64,000 nucleotides of DNA from NCBI GenBank assembly GCA_964567665.1, contig CAZMNN010000008.1, positions 19,324 through 83,323 of the forward strand, read 5' to 3'. Position 1 is the first letter of the stretch; each line of letters starts with the position of its first letter. Below, one piece after another: positions 59,951-64,000 of this stretch. The notes under the pieces were generated by a model. The model was given only the letters and a program-made list of their open reading frames with translations. It did not search any database and was not told the DNA's origin. The DNA is from UBA1731 sp964567665 (lineage in GTDB: Bacteria; Verrucomicrobiota; Kiritimatiellia; RFP12; UBA1067). A program made the translations under genes and the position numbers.

Positions 59951-62900
59951 TCAGCGCAAAATGACCACCGTACCCCTCGGAAGGACGCGAAGATACATCG
60001 TGTTTCCGCGCATGACCATGGACACAGATCTGCGCGATGCGTTGTTGATCGTCCGTGTCCACCCTTCACCGCACGGATCGCCGCCGGAGAGCTTCGTCGC
60101 CGAAAGAAGCGGGTATTCGCCCACTTCGCGCACATCGGCGCCGACGGACAGCGTGACGCTTCCAGATTCCGCAAGCGTGAGCTGGCCGTTCACCGTCAGA
60201 CGGTCGTAGCCTGTTGTGTCCTGGATGTCGAAAGACAGCACGGAGACATCGCTCACGGCGGCGGCAACCGTGCAGTCGCCGATGACATCAAGCTCCGTTA
60301 CCGCAAGCGCAACGGTGTCCGGAACGGATATCGTGCCGCCATTCGTTATGCGAAGCGCAGAGAGCGAATTTGTGAGGACTGGCCTCTCGCCCTCACCGAA
60401 CCATTTCCACGCCAGATATCCCTGCACAAATCTGCGCTGCGCATCGTTCAACCGCTTCTTGAACGCTATCAGCTCACCCTGATAGCAGCCACCGGCGCGC
60501 GAATTGCGATCCAACGCAATCGTGCGTATCGGCACCGCACTTGTCGGCGCGGCAGAAATCACATGGAACTGGAGATTCGTCAGCCTATAGTCGTATGCTA
60601 CAGGTTCACCGTCGATGGCCGAGTATCCATTGCGAACCGCATCACCATACGTTCCGTCACGAAACGCGGAAAACAGCGATCCGTTATCGCCGCGATGGAA
60701 GGGATAGTAATTCACATCCGAGAACACAAATCTACCGCCGTATCGGCTCTTTTCCTCGTGCGCATCGCAGTATACGACATGCGCCTCCTCCACAAGCTGA
60801 TCAATGTTGTTTGGATGATATGCGTTCATGCGGCTGCCGTTTCTGAAAATCGCCATGCCTGCCGCCGTTGTGCCGGCAGAAGGATTGGTTGATTCGTTGA
60901 ATTCGCCGAAATCCACGACCGGCATGGTCTTGCCGTTGCGCGTCTCTACAGTGATCAGCGTCGGCTTTGCGACGGAGCGGTTCTCTATTACGCTTTTCGC
61001 AGACATCCCGTTGCGACGCACATCGAGCCATTCGGTGATGTTCGTCTTCGCCGTTCCGTCGCCGTTGTCCGCAACGTCCGTGATGAATGAATCGGCATCA
61101 GTCGCATCGAAGTGATAGAACGCCTTGCCCAGCACGTCGTTCAGTCCGACATTCAAAGTGCCTGCCCCATCCCACGAGAGCGTTCCTCCGTCGGGAATGT
61201 CAAGCGATTCGACATTTACGGGACGGTCTCCGGAAAACGCAATCGGCACATCCGGCGCAAACGACACCTTGCTGAGCGATATCGTCTCCCTTGCGGACGG
61301 AGAAGTCTCTCCGCGCCACTTGCGCATCAGATAGGCGATCGTGCGGCGGCGTTCACCCTCGTTCAGCTTGCGCGTGTAGAGTATCACCTCTGCAATCTGC
61401 TGTCCGCCGTACACAAGCCCGCGATCATCTGCAAGACGGTTCATGCGAAGCGCGTTGTTCGCGGAGAAGCTTACGACATGGAATTCCTCCGTCCCGAAAT
61501 CGAAACTGTCCAGCTGCGGCGACACGCGCTTGCCGTCAATCTCCCAGTGTGCGCACGGCGGCTCTCGCTCCGTGTACCAGGACATGAGGCATTCAGTTCC
61601 GCTGCGGGTGTACGTCAAATCGTTCGCCCAGAACAGCGGCGGAGGATCAATCGACGTACGTAAGCTGTTGCCTGAACTGTACTGGCGACGGTAGTACGAC
61701 AGTTCATTTTTCATGCGCCACACCGCGAATGCATCGCAGACTTTCAGATTGCTCTCATTTGCCTGTCCGTTCTGACCAATCCTGACAATCCTCATGCGAG
61801 AGGCGTCGGAGTTGCTGGCATCCCAGTTTTTCGAACTGGGGAGACATCCGTCCCCGAAATCAACTGCGGCTTTCCCGTTGACGGCATTCGCAACGACAAA
61901 CGGAAGATTCGTATCCGCCGAACCGGTCATCGGCATGGCGCAAAGTGCCGTCTGGGTCGCACGGCGGTCGTTCCACCGCCCTATGTATGAACGCCCTTCG
62001 ATGCCATGCACCATCGATGACGCGACAAGCGAACCTGCTACCGTGGCGTCTAACCACAGTTCAGGATTGTCTGCGGGAGCCGCGTCGTCCGGGACTGAGA
62101 GTTCTCTGTTGAACGTGACTGCACCGCCGTTGACCGTCAGAGCCATTCCCTCACGCACGACCGTGTCCACGTTCAGCGTGCCTCCGCCGTCCTTCACAAA
62201 TGTCATGAAATCAGGGACGTCAAGCGCACCGATGGACGCCGTGCGCCCGGCAGGCACATTTACGCCCTGGTTATCGGCTGTGGTATGCACTTCGCGGACG
62301 GCGAATGCACCGCCTTTCTCATTCGCCCACTTCCGCTGAAGGTAGCGATGCACAGAAATGCGCTGGGCGGACGTCAGCACGTTCGTGTATATTATGGCCT
62401 CACCGATCCTTACGCCACCGTAGCGAATGTTTCTGTCCTGCGCAAGAGTGTCGAGGCAGACGAACTGCGGGGCATCGACAGTCGGATCGGGATTCTCTGA
62501 AAGGCTCGTGGAAACGACGGTCATCGGTGTGCAGTCGTACGATCTATAGTCGGTGGACTTATAGCGGACACCATCAACATACGTTTCGTCATTTCGGTGG
62601 TATTGGTCTGTCCAATACTCGAAGAGACCGTTCTTCTTCTGCCTGTGCAGATGGTAGTATCCTTTGGCGCCAACAACGAACGGCTGCGCATTCGTCGACT
62701 GCACGTCCTGCCACGCCAGAAACACTTCGCGCACCTGCGTCGCCTGCGGGAATTCAAGCGATGCGGATGGGCCGAACACATCCTTCAACGTACCATACTC
62801 AGGTGTCTCAGGCGTAGTCTGCGTTGCGTCCGACGCATTTTCCGCTGCACCGAAGTCCACAAGTGGATATCCACCGATGGAAGTCGCGGTGCTCAACCAC

Positions 62901-63736
62901 GGACGCGAATTGCGTACGTTGTTACGGATATCCTTTCCTGTGTGCGGAACTGCGACAACGCTCCCGCCCTCAGCATCTCGCCATGCTGTGACATACCTAC
63001 GGCCGTTCTCTTCCACAACGTCGAGGGTGTCCGGACGCGCAGCGTCAAACCGGACGTATATGCCTTCGCGAACGGGGATTTCCGCCGGGTAGTCCGAATA
63101 GTCAAGCGTGACAGAGCCGCCCGTATCCTCAATCCGGATGTCGGTGCGCATCTGATCGTTCGGGTTCACGCCCTTGATGTGCAGAGTGCCGCCCGCGCCG
63201 CGCTTGCCGACCGTGCCTCCTCCGACAAGCCGCTCAACAGCTGCCGTTCCGGATGCGAAATGCAGGAACGGCGCATTCGTGACCGAGAGCGTCGCAAGCG
63301 TCGGCACAAACGATTCCGTCGGCGCAAGATGGATCCTTGAATGTGCGTCCCGCGTCGTCCATGTTCCGGCAAAGGCGTTCGGGTCCTTGACATGGAGATC
63401 GCGATATGTCGTATGTCCACCGCTGTATCTGTCCGGCAGCCTTATCGTCTGGTTCGTGGCACCGACGACCGTTCCAAGATGCCACTCGACATTGCGTATA
63501 TCTGGAAAATCAAGCTGCTGGTCACCCACCACTCCGTTCGGCGCGAAGTTCGCCGTGGCGGCGGAGTTCGTCGGAACCATGCCACCTTCCCAGTTAACCT
63601 CATCTGTTATCGAGTACGTTCCTGCCTCGACCGGCAGCCAATTGGCGGATGCGGCGCTGTCCGCAATGACAGTCTGCACCATAAATACAGAACACGCTGC
63701 CGCAGTGGCATTAAAGCTTATCGTCCACAGTTTCAT
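59951..63736 (-). CDS. AT5: giant secreted protein with three tandem LamG-like modules and C-terminal VVILR tail
   Basis: About 1261 residues. The ATG at 63736 has AAAGG seven bases upstream and opens a signal peptide (LWTISFNATAAACSVFMVQTV). Three modules of about 220-260 residues are repeated. Each begins with an Asp-containing strand (IYVRFDAARPDTLD; LWLDATVAGSLVAS; YHFDATDADSFITD) and ends with a Trp-containing helix (RISVHRYLQRKW; RRTIAYLMRKWRGE; RRFVQGYLAWKWFGEG). This is a layout known from LamG-type domains in PVC repeat proteins. Beta-strand repeats lie between them (GGGTLNVDTVVREGMALTVN). It ends MYLRVLPRGTVVILR, Arg last. No barrel or membrane anchor. Heads the unit with the LamG/glycosidase gene. 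Confidence 0.86.
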   Translation of the reverse strand: MKLWTISFNATAAACSVFMVQTVIADSAASANWLPVEAGTYSITDEVNWEGGMVPTNSAATANFAPNGVVGDQQLDFPDIRNVEWHLGTVVGATNQTIRLPDRYSGGHTTYRDLHVKDPNAFAGTWTTRDAHSRIHLAPTESFVPTLATLSVTNAPFLHFASGTAAVERLVGGGTVGKRGAGGTLHIKGVNPNDQMRTDIRIEDTGGSVTLDYSDYPAEIPVREGIYVRFDAARPDTLDVVEENGRRYVTAWRDAEGGSVVAVPHTGKDIRNNVRNSRPWLSTATSIGGYPLVDFGAAENASDATQTTPETPEYGTLKDVFGPSASLEFPQATQVREVFLAWQDVQSTNAQPFVVGAKGYYHLHRQKKNGLFEYWTDQYHRNDETYVDGVRYKSTDYRSYDCTPMTVVSTSLSENPDPTVDAPQFVCLDTLAQDRNIRYGGVRIGEAIIYTNVLTSAQRISVHRYLQRKWANEKGGAFAVREVHTTADNQGVNVPAGRTASIGALDVPDFMTFVKDGGGTLNVDTVVREGMALTVNGGAVTFNRELSVPDDAAPADNPELWLDATVAGSLVASSMVHGIEGRSYIGRWNDRRATQTALCAMPMTGSADTNLPFVVANAVNGKAAVDFGDGCLPSSKNWDASNSDASRMRIVRIGQNGQANESNLKVCDAFAVWRMKNELSYYRRQYSSGNSLRTSIDPPPLFWANDLTYTRSGTECLMSWYTEREPPCAHWEIDGKRVSPQLDSFDFGTEEFHVVSFSANNALRMNRLADDRGLVYGGQQIAEVILYTRKLNEGERRRTIAYLMRKWRGETSPSARETISLSKVSFAPDVPIAFSGDRPVNVESLDIPDGGTLSWDGAGTLNVGLNDVLGKAFYHFDATDADSFITDVADNGDGTAKTNITEWLDVRRNGMSAKSVIENRSVAKPTLITVETRNGKTMPVVDFGEFNESTNPSAGTTAAGMAIFRNGSRMNAYHPNNIDQLVEEAHVVYCDAHEEKSRYGGRFVFSDVNYYPFHRGDNGSLFSAFRDGTYGDAVRNGYSAIDGEPVAYDYRLTNLQFHVISAAPTSAVPIRTIALDRNSRAGGCYQGELIAFKKRLNDAQRRFVQGYLAWKWFGEGERPVLTNSLSALRITNGGTISVPDTVALAVTELDVIGDCTVAAAVSDVSVLSFDIQDTTGYDRLTVNGQLTLAESGSVTLSVGADVREVGEYPLLSATKLSGGDPCGEGWTRTINNASRRSVSMVMRGNTMYLRVLPRGTVVILR

Positions 63737-63790
63737 CGTTTCGCCTTTCTGACAGATGGATGTGTACAACTACGCCAAGGAAACAAATGC

Positions 63791-63820
63791 AATATACCAC
63801 AAAACGGTTTTTTTTTTCAA
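63791..63820 (-). promoter_or_regulatory. AT5 promoter with A10 tract across the -35/spacer
   Basis: Minus-strand TTGAAA (63815-63820), 18-base spacer, TGG-TATATT (box 63791-63796). A10 spans 63808-63817. The context GGTTGA(n) followed by TTTTG is shared with AT1. Leader about 48 bases. Confidence 0.68.
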
Positions 63821-63876
63821 CCAGAAATTCCGTCTGCTGATGTGCACATTTCGCCCCCGCACGTTTTTCGCGGTAC

Positions 63877-63905
63877 TTGTCCCAAACGGCCAGGCATTGT
63901 ATAAT
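63877..63905 (+). promoter_or_regulatory. Promoter of the Rpn-type gene
   Basis: TTGTCC (63877-63882), 17-base spacer, TATAAT (63900-63905). Divergent from AT5. The leader is about 50 bases with GCGAGGAG before the ATG. Confidence 0.7.
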
Positions 63906-63961
63906 GCGCGGTGTTTTCATTGAGGGTGTTGCGCCCCTGGACGGAAAGCGAGGAGACTGAC

Positions 63962-64000
63962 ATGGCAAAATACCTGGACCCCAAGGCGGACGTGACCTTC
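63962..64000 (+). CDS. Start of an Rpn / PD-(D/E)XK nuclease-transposase family gene (partial)
   Basis: Only 13 codons are visible, reading MAKYLDPKADVTF. This opening is characteristic of the PD-(D/E)XK family annotated as Rpn-like recombination-promoting nuclease or putative transposase, which usually continues with a short stretch leading to a Phe/Gly-rich block. GCGAGGAG precedes the ATG. The rest lies beyond the window. In gut bacteria these genes occur in many scattered copies. The call rests on a short stretch and should be read as probable. Confidence 0.65.
   Translation, partial: MAKYLDPKADVTF

Noticed and set aside
1..64000. CRISPR array, rRNA genes, insertion sequences, complete prophage
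   Set aside because: No regularly spaced direct repeats, no rRNA sequence, no transposase with terminal inverted repeats and no phage structural genes were seen. The only mobile-type signal is the start of an Rpn-like gene at the right edge.

Overview
The window reads as a draft or metagenome-assembled genome of an anaerobic, polysaccharide-degrading, Gram-negative-type bacterium of the PVC group, most likely Kiritimatiellota (inference). The support is giant secreted proteins with autotransporter-associated beta-strand repeats but no beta-barrel and no PEP-CTERM tail, a high density of secreted carbohydrate-active enzymes, an Rnf ion-pumping complex, the [FeFe]-hydrogenase maturase HydF, and an 88-base run of N inside rnfB. 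Almost everything lies on the minus strand. The exceptions are one alpha-galactosidase-like gene (23381-25618) and a gene that starts at the right edge.

Layout from left to right. 1-6481: a cut-off secreted protein, a tandem SGNH esterase and giant beta-strand-repeat protein AT1. 6753-10520: a three-gene unit of a secreted DnaJ-type zinc-finger protein, a Ser/Thr kinase and a GH95-like enzyme. 10603-11469: prepilin peptidase. 11699-15401: a large CBM9-like multidomain enzyme with a possible leaderless upstream peptide. 15588-23106: a GH116/beta-helix fusion and giant protein AT2. 23381-25618: an alpha-galactosidase-like enzyme (plus strand). 25746-31144: a GH5 enzyme coupled to AT3. 31502-33118: a sialidase-like BNR protein.

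33161-43029 is a housekeeping core: tRNA-Val, tRNA-Cys, a 31-residue basic protein, hydF, tRNA-Leu, rplQ-rpoA-rpsD-rpsK-rpsM-rpmJ, a ParE/GyrB-type topoisomerase subunit, an RsmC-like methyltransferase and an acyl-CoA synthetase. 43042-49965: a very large GH2/GH42-like lipoprotein and AT4. 50171-55505: rnfD, rnfC, a HipA-like kinase fused to a winged helix, rnfB and rnfA. 55700-56716: a secreted nucleoside hydrolase. 56789-63736: a LamG/glycosidase-like protein and AT5. 63962 to the edge: the start of an Rpn/PD-(D/E)XK-type gene.

The most striking pattern is a module used five times. A giant secreted beta-strand-repeat protein of 953-1425 residues, ending in a short tail of the type G-[MTF]-V/I-V/I-x-L/I/V-R with Arg as the last residue, is followed on the same strand by a secreted carbohydrate-active enzyme. 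Each giant gene has an A10-A11 homopolymer at its promoter. In four of the five the tract overlaps or lies in the -35/-10 spacer, giving spacers of 16, 17, 18 and 18 bases, as expected for promoters that vary by slipped-strand mispairing. The enzymes and the housekeeping genes use different start signals: eight start codons lie only 6-9 bases from a TATAAT or TATATT box and so probably give leaderless mRNAs. I read the five modules as a polysaccharide-utilisation system that does not use SusC/SusD and is possibly phase-variable. The tail function, the variability and the substrates are inferences.
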